DNA from: Candidatus Avimonas merdigallinarum
GTDB taxonomy: Bacteria > Bacillota > Clostridia > Oscillospirales > Acutalibacteraceae
Assembly (NCBI GenBank): GCA_904377855.1
Contig: CAJFGS010000023.1
Location: 1-50,069, forward strand
DNA length: 50,069 nucleotides
Direction: 5' to 3'
Both the position numbers and the translations under genes were made by a program. The stretch's first letter is position 1, and every line of letters starts with the position of its first letter. Below the pieces are notes generated by a model. That model was given only the letters and a program-made list of their open reading frames with translations, was not told where the DNA came from and made no database searches. Below are positions 1-8,902 of this stretch, piece after piece.

Positions 1-672
1 ATCTACCGCTGGATATATGAAAAATACTTGGTAAATGGGAATCTTAAAGTCCTGCGGCGCAAGGGAAAGAGCCACGGCACCAAGGAAACACGAGGGAAAT
101 ACAGCAAAGGGAAATCCATCCGTAAACGAGACAAGTCGGTATACAGCCGCAAGGAAGCCGGGCACTGGGAAGCGGATACGGTTGTGAGCGGCCAGGGAAA
201 AAGCAAAGCCTGCTTCGCCACCTTGGCAGAGAGAAAGACAAGGTACTATATTGCCGTTAAGATACCAGACCGCAGAGCCGAAACAATGGAAAATGCCATT
301 GTTTCTGTTCTGTCCGCTTTCCCTCCCCAGCTTGTCAAGACCATCACCTGTGACCGAGGAACCGAGTTTGCCAACTGGCGCAACATTGAAGAACGCCTGC
401 ATTGCGATGTCTACTTTGCTGATCCCTATTGCGCCTGGCAGAAGGGCACCAACGAAAATCTGAATGGCCTTCTCCGGGAGTTTTACCCAAAGGGTAGAAA
501 TCTTTCCCGCCTTCTCCGGGAGTTTTACCCAAAGGGTAGAAATCTTTCCCGCGTTGCTCCCGCCACTCTAAAACGAAACCTGGCGTTGATTAACGCCAGG
601 CCTCGTAAAGTCTTGAACTTCCATTCCGCTCAGGAATTATGGGACTTTGAACTCTTTTCCTGTTGCTCTTAG
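1..672 (+). CDS. IS30-family transposase, N-terminus cut off by window edge
   Basis: The frame is open from base 1 (IYRWIYEKYL...), so the helix-turn-helix N-terminus lies outside the window. The DDE/RNase H-like core is complete: first Asp in WEADTV, second Asp in CDRGTEF, and Glu in GTNENLNG, the usual IS30 spacing and wording. Directly after the catalytic Glu helix a 14-residue block (LLREFYPKGRNLSR) is repeated in tandem, caused by an exact 42-bp duplication. In normal IS30 transposases this block occurs once. The frame is kept and the protein ends normally (RPRKVLNFHSAQELWDF), but the insertion next to the active site may disable it. There is no N-terminal truncation within the visible part. 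Identification of the family is secure; activity is doubtful. Confidence 0.9.
   Translation: MYRWIYEKYLVNGNLKVLRRKGKSHGTKETRGKYSKGKSIRKRDKSVYSRKEAGHWEADTVVSGQGKSKACFATLAERKTRYYIAVKIPDRRAETMENAIVSVLSAFPPQLVKTITCDRGTEFANWRNIEERLHCDVYFADPYCAWQKGTNENLNGLLREFYPKGRNLSRLLREFYPKGRNLSRVAPATLKRNLALINARPRKVLNFHSAQELWDFELFSCCS
467..552 (+). repeat. Exact 42-bp tandem duplication inside the transposase
   Basis: Bases 468-509 are repeated without change at 510-551, and one flanking base on each side also matches. The unit begins CCTTCTCCGGGAG and ends TCTTTCCCG. It adds 14 residues in frame. Perfect identity points to a recent slippage or unequal-exchange event, or to an assembly artefact. Confidence 0.95.
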
Positions 673-1045
673 TTTGACAATTCACTAATCGACTATACAT
701 CCTTATTCCGCCGGCGCTATCGGTTCCGGGCTTTTTGAATATAAAACCGGCTCTTTCCACCTCTGTTGTGGCGCGCATAAAGCAGAGCTTCCAGGGCGAA
801 AGGCGGAAAAGCAGCCCGCGCCTGCCAATTTTCAGCGGCTGACCCCGAATTTTCCCAATGCCAATCATAAATTATAGGGTAAATGCCTATGCTATCCGGG
901 AGCCGCATCTTTTTGCAAAGCGAACGTTGATTTTCCCGCGATTTATGGTAAAATAAAAGTTAAATCGCCACCGGCTTCGGGCGAAAAATGCTTTTGTTCA
1001 ACCATTTTGGCGGCATCCGGTAATCCATGGAGGGAGGTGGACGCA
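673..1045. other. Intergenic region between IS30 and ymdB
   Basis: The first bases hold the presumed right end of the insertion sequence. The following 230 bases contain no convincing gene on either strand; short antisense frames lack ribosome sites. A promoter for ymdB lies at 927-954 and a ribosome site at 1029-1040. Confidence 0.6.
927..954 (+). promoter_or_regulatory. Candidate sigma-A promoter for ymdB
   Basis: TTGATT at 927-932, a 16-base spacer, and TAAAAT at 949-954, followed by an A-rich start region. It lies about 90 bases upstream of the GTG start at 1046. Confidence 0.5.
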
Positions 1046-1816
1046 GTGAAAATCCTCTGCGTAGGGGATGTGGTCGGCAGCGCCGGGCGCGCCCACCTGC
1101 GGAAAACGCTGCCCGACGTTAAGAGAAAATATGGCGTGGACGTCTGCATTGTCAACGGCGAAAACGCCGCCGACGGGAACGGCTTGACCCCTTCCGCCGC
1201 CGAATTTATTTTTGACAGCGGCACCGATGTCATTACCGGCGGGAACCATACGTTCCGCCGGCGGGAGCTTTACGAAATGCTGGAGACGAATCCGGCGCTC
1301 CTGCGCCCGGCCAATTATCCCTCCTCCGCGCCCGGCAGGGGATTATATATGGTAGACCGCGGCCGGTATCAGGTAGCGGTCATCAATCTGGCCGGGGTGG
1401 TGTATATGGAGCCCCTCGCCTGCCCCTTCGACACATTGGACGCACTGTTGAAAGAGGCCGGCTCCCCCCGGTTCTGCATTGTGGATTTTCACGCCGAGGC
1501 AACCGCCGAAAAAAAGGCGCTCGCCTATTATGCCGACGGGCGGATTTCCGCGCTGGTCGGCACCCACACCCATGTCCAGACGGCGGACGAGCAGATCCTC
1601 CCCGAGGGGACGGGGTTTTTAACGGATATTGGGATGACCGGCCCCGTCCAATCCGTGCTTGGGGTAAAGCCGGAACAGTCCATTGCCAAAATGCACGGCA
1701 AGCTTCCGGTCCGTTTCAGCACGGCAGACGGCCCCTGCCGCATGGACGCCGTGCTGCTGACCTTGGATGACGCCACGGGGAAGGCCGCGGCACTGGAACG
1801 CTTGCAGATCCTTTGA
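1046..1816 (+). CDS. ymdB: YmdB-family metallophosphoesterase
   Basis: 256-aa member of the YmdB/TIGR00282 family of dinuclear-metal phosphodiesterases. In Bacillus the family hydrolyses 2',3'-cyclic nucleotides and affects mRNA decay and biofilm or motility choices. The metal-binding set is visible: Asp8 in VGDVVG, Glu39-Asn40 in NGEN, Asn67-His68 in GGNH, His149 in DFHAE, and His174/His176 in GTHTHV. Length matches the family (about 260 aa). The start is taken as GTG 1046 because GGAGGGAGG lies 6-8 bases upstream and the protein then begins MKILCVGD, as its homologues do; an in-frame ATG at 1007 would add an unrelated extension. Cytoplasmic. A promoter sits at 927-954, and the next gene follows after 109 bases in the same direction. 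Confidence 0.92.
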   Translation: MKILCVGDVVGSAGRAHLRKTLPDVKRKYGVDVCIVNGENAADGNGLTPSAAEFIFDSGTDVITGGNHTFRRRELYEMLETNPALLRPANYPSSAPGRGLYMVDRGRYQVAVINLAGVVYMEPLACPFDTLDALLKEAGSPRFCIVDFHAEATAEKKALAYYADGRISALVGTHTHVQTADEQILPEGTGFLTDIGMTGPVQSVLGVKPEQSIAKMHGKLPVRFSTADGPCRMDAVLLTLDDATGKAAALERLQIL

Positions 1817-1925
1817 CTTAAAGAATACCACCCGCTGTCCATGCCGGGCGGCTTTCACCAAGCGCCACTGTCGGCAGCCGACCGGCTGGAGCGCCCTGTT
1901 TACCCGATGCGAAAGGAGGATACGG

Positions 1926-3431
1926 TTGAAACGACTGGCCGCTTTCATGAGCGTATTGGCGCTGCTCGCCGCGCTTGCGGGTTGTTCAACCCTTCCCAAA
2001 AGCTATTATGAAAGTTCCACGGAGGAGTCCTCCTCCCCCAGCGGGGAAAACTCCTCGCCTTCCGGCGAGGAGGAGCAGAAAGCCTTCACGTTGTGTTTCA
2101 GCAGCAGCGACACGCTGAATCCCTTTGCCGCCGCTACCCGCAGCAACCTGGAACTGGCGCCCCTGCTTTATCAGGGACTCACGGCGCTGGATGCCGATTG
2201 GGTCGCTCAGCCGCAACTGGCGGAATCCGTGCAGGTATCCGGCGGGGCGGTCACGGCCGTACTGCGGGAAAGCGCCGTCTTCTCTGATGGGACTTCCGTT
2301 ACGGCCGCTGACGTAATCGCTTCCTTCGAGCAGGCCAAATCCTCCGCCAATTATTCCGTCCTTTTAAGAAATGTGACCGGCGTTTCGGCGGACGAAACCG
2401 AAAAAAACCTGACCTTCACGCTTTCCTCCGCTGATCCGAACGCTGCGGCCTGCCTGTCTTTCCCCGTGATTAAGGCCGGGACGGAGGAAGCGCCGATCGG
2501 CGGCGGCCCCTATGTATTTTCAAACGGCGGTTCCCCTACGCTGGCCGCCAACCCGCAGTATGAGAAGGCGCCGGCTATTTCCACCATCTATCTCAAGGAT
2601 TATCCGGAGGGGGATACCACCGTCCGTGCGCTGGAAAGCGGCACCATCAGCTTTTATTTCGACGACCTGTCCAGCGGGGATATTCCCCGCACCACCAGCG
2701 CGAACATCAGCGTGCCGCTGAATGCGCTGGTTTTCCTCGGCGTCAACAGCCGCCGCTCCGCCCTTTCCGACGCCTCGGTCCGCGAGGCCCTTTCCCTGGC
2801 CATCAGCCGCTCCGCCATCGTCTCCAGCGCTTTCGCCGGCCGGGCCGACGCCGCCGCTGCGCCGTTCAGCCCTCATTGGAAGCCCGCTGTCGAATTAAAG
2901 GGATTTGACGACAACGAAAATATCGCGGTAGCGGTTGCACAATTGGAACAAGCAGGTTATAATAATACGGATGGAAATCCGCTTTCGCTGGAACTGCTGG
3001 TGAGCGACGGGAACAGTTTCCGTACCGCCGCCGCCGAACTGCTCAAGCAGCAGCTGGCCGAAGCGGGGGTTTCGCTGACCGTCACTGTCCTTTCCTTTGA
3101 GGAATACGAGGAGCGTTTGGAGGACGGGGATTTTGATCTCTACCTCGGCGAAATCCGCCTGTCGGCGAATATGGGGCTTCAGCCGTTCTTTTCCTCCGGC
3201 GGCGCCGCTTCGTACGGGGTAAATACCGGCGGGGAATCCGCTTCCGCCTATCGGGAGTATCTGGCGGGCCAGAAGACGCTGCAGGAATTCACGGACGTAT
3301 TCACAAAGGACGTCCCGTTCATCCCCCTCTGCTGGCGGAATGGGCTGGCGGCTTACGACCGGGCCCTTTCGGGCGTCACCCCAACGGCGTTCAACCATTT
3401 TTACGGCATCGATGTTTGGAGTTTTTCTTAA
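1926..3431 (+). CDS. Family-5 (peptide/nickel type) solute-binding lipoprotein
   Basis: 501-aa lipoprotein of the OppA/DppA-like SBP_bac_5 family. The signal peptide ends in the lipobox LAGC with Cys20, followed by a Ser/Glu-rich linker and the two-lobed binding domain (LNPFAAATRSN... PLLYQGLTALD..., FSDGTSVTAADVIASF). The last is the family's typical fdG...tA.Dv..s. signature. The start is TTG 1926, chosen because AAAGGAGGA lies five bases upstream and it gives a complete signal peptide; the longer frame upstream overlaps ymdB and has no such site. No oppBCDF-type permease or ATPase genes lie nearby, so it is an orphan that may serve a remote importer. Ligand unknown; peptides are only the family default. 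Confidence 0.88.
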   Translation: MKRLAAFMSVLALLAALAGCSTLPKSYYESSTEESSSPSGENSSPSGEEEQKAFTLCFSSSDTLNPFAAATRSNLELAPLLYQGLTALDADWVAQPQLAESVQVSGGAVTAVLRESAVFSDGTSVTAADVIASFEQAKSSANYSVLLRNVTGVSADETEKNLTFTLSSADPNAAACLSFPVIKAGTEEAPIGGGPYVFSNGGSPTLAANPQYEKAPAISTIYLKDYPEGDTTVRALESGTISFYFDDLSSGDIPRTTSANISVPLNALVFLGVNSRRSALSDASVREALSLAISRSAIVSSAFAGRADAAAAPFSPHWKPAVELKGFDDNENIAVAVAQLEQAGYNNTDGNPLSLELLVSDGNSFRTAAAELLKQQLAEAGVSLTVTVLSFEEYEERLEDGDFDLYLGEIRLSANMGLQPFFSSGGAASYGVNTGGESASAYREYLAGQKTLQEFTDVFTKDVPFIPLCWRNGLAAYDRALSGVTPTAFNHFYGIDVWSFS

Positions 3432-3509
3432 AACTTTGAATATAGGAAAACGCCTTTCGCCGGTTTTCCGAATGCCGGCGGCAAATTACCAGAAAGGCAG
3501 GTCACTTGT

Positions 3510-3863
3510 ATGATACGAATCGAAAACCATCTGGGTACCATCGAAATCTCGCAGGAATATTTTGCGTATCTTGTGGGGCATGCGGCTTCCTCCTGCTACG
3601 GCGTGGCCGGTATGGTGAAAAGCGGCGCCAAGCAGGGGCTCCGTTCGCTGATTTCCCGCCGCTCTTATGCGGACGAGGGGATCCGTGTGCGCAGCGATAA
3701 CGATAAGCTGATTGTCGACCTGCATATTTCCGTGATTTATGGGATGAATATATCCGCCATTGCCAAAAGCATTGTCAACAAGGTGCGCTATACGGTAGAG
3801 GAAGCCACCGGCCTTCAGGTGAAGAAAGTCAATGTTTTTGTGGATGGGATGAAATCCGAATAA
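3510..3863 (+). CDS. yloU: Asp23/Gls24-family protein (YloU-like)
   Basis: 117-aa Asp23/Gls24 (alkaline-shock/envelope-stress) family protein. The characteristic pattern is present: LGTIEISQEYFAYLVGHAA at the N-terminus, then CYGVAGM, then VDLHISVIYGMNI and a C-terminal helix-strand VNKVRY...VKKVNVFVDG. Family members sit at the inner face of the membrane; the exact role is poorly defined. A ribosome site (AAAGGCAGG) precedes ATG 3510. It lies 54 bases upstream of yloV, the conserved arrangement of low-GC Gram-positives, which supports the name. No signal peptide or membrane segment is seen. Confidence 0.92.
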   Translation: MIRIENHLGTIEISQEYFAYLVGHAASSCYGVAGMVKSGAKQGLRSLISRRSYADEGIRVRSDNDKLIVDLHISVIYGMNISAIAKSIVNKVRYTVEEATGLQVKKVNVFVDGMKSE

Positions 3864-3917
3864 TTCGGTGCGGCCTGACCGCCGGCACCGAGCCGCGGTG
3901 GAGCACCTGTCAAGGGA

Positions 3918-5588
3918 GTGCTTAAGTTGATTCAAGGTAACATTCTGCGCGACGCGATGATTTCTGCGTCCAATTGTCTCGCAAAGGCCAAGCATTCGGT
4001 GGACGAACTGAATATCTTCCCTGTCCCCGACGGGGACACCGGCACCAACATGTCGATGACCCTTTCCGCCGCCGGGAGGGAACTGGCCCGCCTGGACGCC
4101 CCGACAGTCAGCGAAACCGCGGACGTGGCCTCCGCCGCCCTGCTGCGCGGCGCACGCGGGAATTCGGGCGTTATCCTCTCGCTGCTTTTCCGCGGCTTTT
4201 CCAAGGGGCTGAAAGGGAAAAGCGAAGCCAACGGCGCGGATTTGGCCGCGGCCCTCACCCTGGGGGTGGAGGCGGCGTACAAGGCCGTGATGAAGCCTAC
4301 CGAAGGCACGATCCTGACCGTGGCACGGGAAGCGGCGGCCAAGGGCCGGGAAACGGCGGAAGCCGATCCGGAGGTCTCCCCTGTCTGGGAAGCGATCTGC
4401 GCGGAAGCCGAGGCCTCCCTCGAGCGCACGCCGGAGCTGCTGCCTGTGCTGAAAAAGGCCGGCGTTGTGGACGCGGGCGGGAAAGGCTTATGCATCATCC
4501 TGCGCGCGATGCAGGGCGTTTTTGAAGGCGGCGCCATTGAGGAAGGCGAAGAGGCTCCCGCCGCGGCGCCGTCCAAATCGGTCAGCGCCGCCGGATCGTT
4601 CGAAACCGAGATTACCTTTACCTATTGCACGGAGTTCATTGTCGGGCGGGAAAAGGGCAACACCCGCGACCCGCTGCGGCTGCGCGCTTATCTGGAATCG
4701 ATCGGCGACTGCGTCGTGGTGGTGGACGACGACGACATCATTAAAGTGCACGTCCACACCAATGACCCGGGCAAGGCCCTTTCCGAAGGCGTCAAATACG
4801 GACAGTTCGAAACCGTAAAGGTCGAAAATATGCGCATCCAGCACGCCAACGCCGCCTGGGTGCCGGAGGAATCTGCCGGCCCCGTGGTCCCTCAGCGGGC
4901 GGAGCCGGAAAATGAAGTCGGCTTTGTCGCGGTAGCGGCCGGCGAAGGGCTGCATCACCTCTTCAACGACCTCGGCTGCGAAAGCGTCGTTTCGGGCGGG
5001 CAGACCATGAACCCCTCCACCGACGATATCCTGAACGCTATCCAGGCGACCCCGGCCAAGGTGGTATACGTCCTGCCGAACAATAAAAACATCATCCTGG
5101 CGGCGGAACAGGCGGTGCCGCTGGCTGACCGGAAGGTCCACGTCCTGCAGACACGGACCATCCCGCAGGGGATTTCCGCGATGCTGAGCTTCGATCCCGA
5201 CGCCTCGGAAGAGGAAAACCTGCTGAACATGATGAAGGCGGCGGACAACGTCTCCACCGGGTCGATCACCTTTGCCGCCCGGAACAGCGATTTCGGCGGC
5301 TATTCCATCAAGGAAGGGGAAATCCTCGCGCTGGAAAACGGCAAAGTGGTTTTCAGCGACACGGATATCCACCACGCGACCGTCAAGCTGGCGAAAAGCA
5401 TCATCAACACCCGGAAGATTACCGGGAAAGAGGTCAATTTCATCACCATCATCTACGGCCAGGGGATGACGGAGGCCGACGCGGAAGCCGTGCGGGACGC
5501 TGTCCAGGCGAAGGCGGGCGACGCGGTGGACATCACTATCGTCGACGGCGGGCAGCCGGTGTATTACTATTTCCTCTCGGTGGAATAA
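3918..5588 (+). CDS. yloV: DAK2-domain protein YloV (FakA-like)
   Basis: 556-aa protein of the YloV/FakA family. The N-terminal DAK2 (dihydroxyacetone kinase L-like) domain has the nucleotide/Mg motif DGDTGTNM at 38-45 and the family motif RGARGNSGV at 77-85. The C-terminal half resembles the DegV-like region of FakA, the ATP-binding kinase that phosphorylates fatty acids held by FakB in staphylococci; kinase activity here is inferred. The start is uncertain: GTG 3918 aligns best with homologues (MLKLIQG), whereas TTG 3927 has a better ribosome site (AAGGGAG, eight bases upstream). A strong terminator follows at 5603. B. subtilis has serine dehydratase genes between yloV and recG; here a deacetylase on the other strand lies between. 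Confidence 0.92.
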   Translation: MLKLIQGNILRDAMISASNCLAKAKHSVDELNIFPVPDGDTGTNMSMTLSAAGRELARLDAPTVSETADVASAALLRGARGNSGVILSLLFRGFSKGLKGKSEANGADLAAALTLGVEAAYKAVMKPTEGTILTVAREAAAKGRETAEADPEVSPVWEAICAEAEASLERTPELLPVLKKAGVVDAGGKGLCIILRAMQGVFEGGAIEEGEEAPAAAPSKSVSAAGSFETEITFTYCTEFIVGREKGNTRDPLRLRAYLESIGDCVVVVDDDDIIKVHVHTNDPGKALSEGVKYGQFETVKVENMRIQHANAAWVPEESAGPVVPQRAEPENEVGFVAVAAGEGLHHLFNDLGCESVVSGGQTMNPSTDDILNAIQATPAKVVYVLPNNKNIILAAEQAVPLADRKVHVLQTRTIPQGISAMLSFDPDASEEENLLNMMKAADNVSTGSITFAARNSDFGGYSIKEGEILALENGKVVFSDTDIHHATVKLAKSIINTRKITGKEVNFITIIYGQGMTEADAEAVRDAVQAKAGDAVDITIVDGGQPVYYYFLSVE

Positions 5589-5602
5589 CCCTTCAGGCAA
5601 TC

Positions 5603-5635
5603 AACCGGCCCGGAAGAATCCGGGCCGGTTTTTCC
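5603..5635 (+). terminator. Rho-independent terminator after yloV
   Basis: A perfect 11-bp inverted repeat, AACCGGCCCGG at 5603-5613 and CCGGGCCGGTT at 5620-5630, with the loop AAGAAT, followed by TTT. It ends the yloU-yloV transcript and lies before the oppositely directed deacetylase gene. Confidence 0.88.
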
Positions 5636-5741
5636 ATAAACGCAAGGGCTTCTCACCCGCCTCTCCCCCTTGGACGCGGCCGAACCCGCGCAGTCCCTTA
5701 GCGGAACCACCAGCCGGCTTTTCCGAAGGAGCGCACGCCGC

Positions 5742-6632
5742 CTATCCCTCCAGCTTCATGGTCTTGGTAAAAAACTCCTCGCTGCCGGTATCCGGCGGGC
5801 GGCGGAAACGGCCCAGCCCATACAGGCACTCCGGATCCCGGGTAATGCGGTTCACCCGGCTTTCGCAAACCAGCGTTGCCTGGAATCCCATCTCTTTGAG
5901 AATGGGCAGCGATTCCTTGCTGACCGCGCCGAACGGATAGGTAAACGCGGTCGGCGTGAAGCCGGTGTTCTGCGCCATGGCGTCCTGCATCCTTTGCACA
6001 TCCTCCTTGAGCGCCTGCGTGTACTGCTCCACCGTCTCCCCGCTGACCCGCTTGGCGCCCTTCCGTTTCCCCTTGGTCCCGTCGCTGTGCATATCGTACG
6101 AATGGTTCTGCACCTCCACCAGGCCGGAATCGATCATTTCCTTGAGCTGCTCCCAGGTGGCGTTGGAATAGTTCGCGTGGAGCGTTTCCTCCTTGCTGTA
6201 TTGCTCCGTATACCGCCCGATGGGGGAAAGCACCATTTTGCTTTGATATTTCTGCAATAGCGGGTACGCGTACAGGTAATTGTTGTAATACCCGTCGTCA
6301 AAGGTAAGCATAATCGGCTTTTCGGGCAGCGGCGTGCCGTCGTTTACATAGTCAATCAGGTCCTGAACAACGACGGTTGTGTATCCATGCTCCTTCAAAT
6401 ATTGTAAATCGCTTTCGAAGAGATCGGGAGAAATCACATAGGGGCCCTGCCGTTTTTCCTCCTTCAGCAGGCCGTGGTACATGACAATCGGCAGCGAGAC
6501 GCCCTCCTGCGGCTCTGCCCCGGCGGATTCGGCCGCCGTGCGTCCCAGCCCAACGGCGATGCAGATAAGCCCGGACAAAAAAAGTACCGCCATGGTGAAA
6601 AGGCCCCGGCGGAGGCGGACGGTCCAATACAT
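5742..6632 (-). CDS. Membrane-anchored polysaccharide deacetylase (NodB domain)
   Basis: 296-aa carbohydrate esterase 4-like protein. An N-terminal membrane segment or uncleaved signal (about residues 11-30) leads to an extracellular NodB domain. Motif 1 is TFDDG (110-114), with catalytic Asp112 and metal Asp113. Motif 2 is HSYDMH (metal His177 and His182). The later motif TYPFGAVS matches the family's PFG region. Likely role: deacetylating N-acetyl groups of peptidoglycan or another wall glycan. The start ATG 6632 is chosen because AAAGGA lies about 11 bases upstream and it begins just before the membrane segment. The much longer open frame upstream runs antisense through recG and is a shadow. 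It is transcribed divergently from recG. Confidence 0.88.
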   Translation of the reverse strand: MYWTVRLRRGLFTMAVLFLSGLICIAVGLGRTAAESAGAEPQEGVSLPIVMYHGLLKEEKRQGPYVISPDLFESDLQYLKEHGYTTVVVQDLIDYVNDGTPLPEKPIMLTFDDGYYNNYLYAYPLLQKYQSKMVLSPIGRYTEQYSKEETLHANYSNATWEQLKEMIDSGLVEVQNHSYDMHSDGTKGKRKGAKRVSGETVEQYTQALKEDVQRMQDAMAQNTGFTPTAFTYPFGAVSKESLPILKEMGFQATLVCESRVNRITRDPECLYGLGRFRRPPDTGSEEFFTKTMKLEG

Positions 6633-6776
6633 AGGCCTGCAGTCCTTTCCAGTGGGAATGGTTTTCCTGCTCCATATATAGCGGGCATATTGTCCACTTA
6701 TTCCCGGCGTTCCCTGCAAACGAGCCTTTTGAGCCTGTACCATCCATCGATTATTTTTCCAAAGGAGGCGGCCGCC

Positions 6777-8840
6777 TTGTCTTCGGCTTTTTCGATATCC
6801 ATGGATACCTCCCTGCGCTATCTGAAAGGGGTGGGCGAACGCCGCGGGGCGCAGTTTGCCCGGCTGGGCATTGCCACGGTCGGGGAATTGGTGCGGAACA
6901 TCCCCCGCGCCTATGAGGACTGGTCGAAGCTCACGCCGATTGCGTCCGCGCCTTTTGGGGAGCCCTGCTGTGTCAGGGCGACCGCTCTGAGCGCCCCCGC
7001 CGAGCACCGCGTCCGCAAGGGGATGACGCTGTATAGGTTCCAGGTGAGCGACGGGGCCTCCCGGATGCGGGTTACCCTGTTCAACAACAAATACGCTGCC
7101 GCAAAGATCCACGCGGGAGAGGAATACCTCTTTTTCGGGACGGTCGGCGGGGATTTTACCCATCGGGAAATGGCGTCCCCTCTCGTGGAGCCGGCGGAGG
7201 GCGGGCAGCGGATCCGGCCTATCTACCGGCAGACGGAGGGCCTCACCACCCGGATGATCGAAGGCTGCGTCGCCCGGGCGCTGGAAGCGCTGGGGACGGA
7301 ACTGGATGCGGATCCCCTCCCCGCGGAGCTGCGGCTGCGCCACAGCTTATCCACCCGCCGGTTCGCGCTCGAAAATATCCATTTCCCCACCAGCAGCGAG
7401 GCCCTGGCCGTCGCCCGCAGGCGGCTGGTATTTGAGGAACTGCTGATCCTTCAGCTGGGGCTGCTCCGGCTGAAGGGCCGCACCCGCAGCGCCAACGCTG
7501 CGGTGATGGCGGCGGATTATACGGAAGAATACCTGGGGCTCCTCCCCTTCTCCCCCACCGGGGCGCAGCGGCGGGCGATTGCCGACTGCGTGCGCGATAT
7601 GCAGGGCCAAGCCCCGATGAGCCGGCTGGTGCAGGGGGACGTGGGCAGCGGGAAAACCGCAGTCGCCGCCGGGGTCGCCTATACCGCGATTAAAAACGGC
7701 TGGCAGGCGGCGCTGATGGCCCCCACCGAAATCCTGGCGGAACAGCACGCCCGCTCCCTGTCTTCCCTGCTCGCGCCGGGCGGCGTCCGGGTCGGGCTGC
7801 TCACCGGCTCCCAGCCGGCGGCGGAAAAACGGGAGATTCTGGCGCGGCTGGCGGAGGGCGGGATCGATCTGCTGGTGGGCACCCACGCGCTGCTTTCCGA
7901 AGGGGTGAATTTCGCAAAGCTGGGCCTGGTCGTGACCGACGAACAGCACCGCTTCGGGGTAGGGCAGCGGGCAAAGCTCGCCGCCAAGGGGGTGAACCCC
8001 CACATGCTGGTCATGTCCGCCACCCCTATCCCCCGCACCCTCGCGCTGATTATTTACGGCGATCTGGACGTGTCCGTCCTGGACGAACTGCCTCCCGGCC
8101 GCCAGCCGATCGAAACCTACGCCGTGCGGGGGGATAAGCGGGAACGGGCGTATAACTATATCAAAAAGCACATTGCCGAAGGGCGGCAGGCTTATGTCGT
8201 CTGCCCGCTGGTGGAGGAAGGCGAGGGGGAAGGCGATCTCGCCAGCGCGACCGAATATGCGGGAAAGCTGGCGGCAGGGCCGTTCCGCGGCTATTCGCTC
8301 GGCCTGCTGCACGGGAGGATGAAACCGGCGGAAAAGGAACGGGTGATGGGCGCCTTTGCGCGCAACGAACTGTCCATCCTGGTCTCCACCACCGTCATCG
8401 AGGTCGGGGTGGACGTACCCAACGCCGTGCTGATGGTCATCGAAAACGCGGAACGGTTCGGCCTGGCACAGCTTCACCAGCTTCGCGGCCGGGTGGGGCG
8501 CGGGAAGTACAAATCCACCTGCATCCTGATTTCCGACGCCCAGAACGAGGAGGCGATCCGCCGGCTGAAGGTGATGTGTTCCACCAACGACGGCTTCAAA
8601 ATCGCGGACGAGGACTTAAAGCTGCGCGGGCCGGGGGATTTCTTCGGAGCCCGGCAGCACGGCCTGCCCGATTTGAAGATCGCCGACTTAAACGGGGACA
8701 TGCCCCTGTTCCTGGAAGCGCAGGAGGAAGCCCGCTCCCTGATTGCGGCGGATCCGGAACTGGAGGAGCCGGCGCACCGCCCCATGGCGGAAGAGGTGCG
8801 CCGCCTTTTCGACCGGGTGACCGAACAGGGGCTGAATTAA
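6777..8840 (+). CDS. recG: ATP-dependent DNA helicase RecG
   Basis: 687-aa RecG, the branch-migrating helicase that remodels stalled forks and Holliday junctions. N-terminal wedge/OB region: YLKGVGERRGAQFARLGI. Helicase motifs: Walker A GDVGSGKT (about 287-294), motif II DEQH (about 388), motif III SATPIPRTLAL, and later TTVIEVGVDVPNA and QLRGRVGRG. All key residues are present and the length is normal for the family. The start is TTG 6777 because AAAGGAGG ends eight bases upstream; an in-frame ATG at 6801 is an alternative that would lose eight residues and the good ribosome site. It is divergent from the deacetylase across 144 bases and ends before a long hairpin at 8868. Confidence 0.97.
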   Translation: MSSAFSISMDTSLRYLKGVGERRGAQFARLGIATVGELVRNIPRAYEDWSKLTPIASAPFGEPCCVRATALSAPAEHRVRKGMTLYRFQVSDGASRMRVTLFNNKYAAAKIHAGEEYLFFGTVGGDFTHREMASPLVEPAEGGQRIRPIYRQTEGLTTRMIEGCVARALEALGTELDADPLPAELRLRHSLSTRRFALENIHFPTSSEALAVARRRLVFEELLILQLGLLRLKGRTRSANAAVMAADYTEEYLGLLPFSPTGAQRRAIADCVRDMQGQAPMSRLVQGDVGSGKTAVAAGVAYTAIKNGWQAALMAPTEILAEQHARSLSSLLAPGGVRVGLLTGSQPAAEKREILARLAEGGIDLLVGTHALLSEGVNFAKLGLVVTDEQHRFGVGQRAKLAAKGVNPHMLVMSATPIPRTLALIIYGDLDVSVLDELPPGRQPIETYAVRGDKRERAYNYIKKHIAEGRQAYVVCPLVEEGEGEGDLASATEYAGKLAAGPFRGYSLGLLHGRMKPAEKERVMGAFARNELSILVSTTVIEVGVDVPNAVLMVIENAERFGLAQLHQLRGRVGRGKYKSTCILISDAQNEEAIRRLKVMCSTNDGFKIADEDLKLRGPGDFFGARQHGLPDLKIADLNGDMPLFLEAQEEARSLIAADPELEEPAHRPMAEEVRRLFDRVTEQGLN

Positions 8841-8867
8841 CCATCTCCTTCCCCAAAAGCGACGGGA

Positions 8868-8902
8868 AAGTCCCGCGGGAACGCCAGCGTCCCGCGGGAC
8901 TT
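8868..8902 (+). terminator. Hairpin after recG, likely terminator
   Basis: AAGTCCCGCGGGA at 8868-8880 pairs perfectly with TCCCGCGGGACTT at 8890-8902 across a nine-base loop. An outer stem, CGACGGG (8860-8866) with CCCGTCG (8911-8917), can extend it. There is no clean U-run, so termination is likely but not certain. Confidence 0.55.

Larger units (their letters stand above)
1..690 (+). mobile_element. IS30-family insertion sequence, 3' part
   Basis: The left edge of the window cuts through an IS30-like element. What remains is most of the transposase gene and a short right flank. The right terminal repeat is probably in 660-690 (TGTTGCTCTTAG then TTTGACAATTCACTA), judged by resemblance to the ends of other IS30 elements. 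It could not be paired with a left end because that lies outside the window. The exact right boundary is therefore approximate. Confidence 0.75.

Noticed and set aside
6729-6757. TTGAGC-17-TATTTT as recG promoter
   Set aside because: The predicted transcript start (about 6764) would fall inside the ribosome site, so this is unlikely to be the working promoter.
5742-7343. 533-residue version of the deacetylase
   Set aside because: The upstream half runs antisense into recG and lacks protein-like features; the membrane segment and ribosome site fit the start at 6632.
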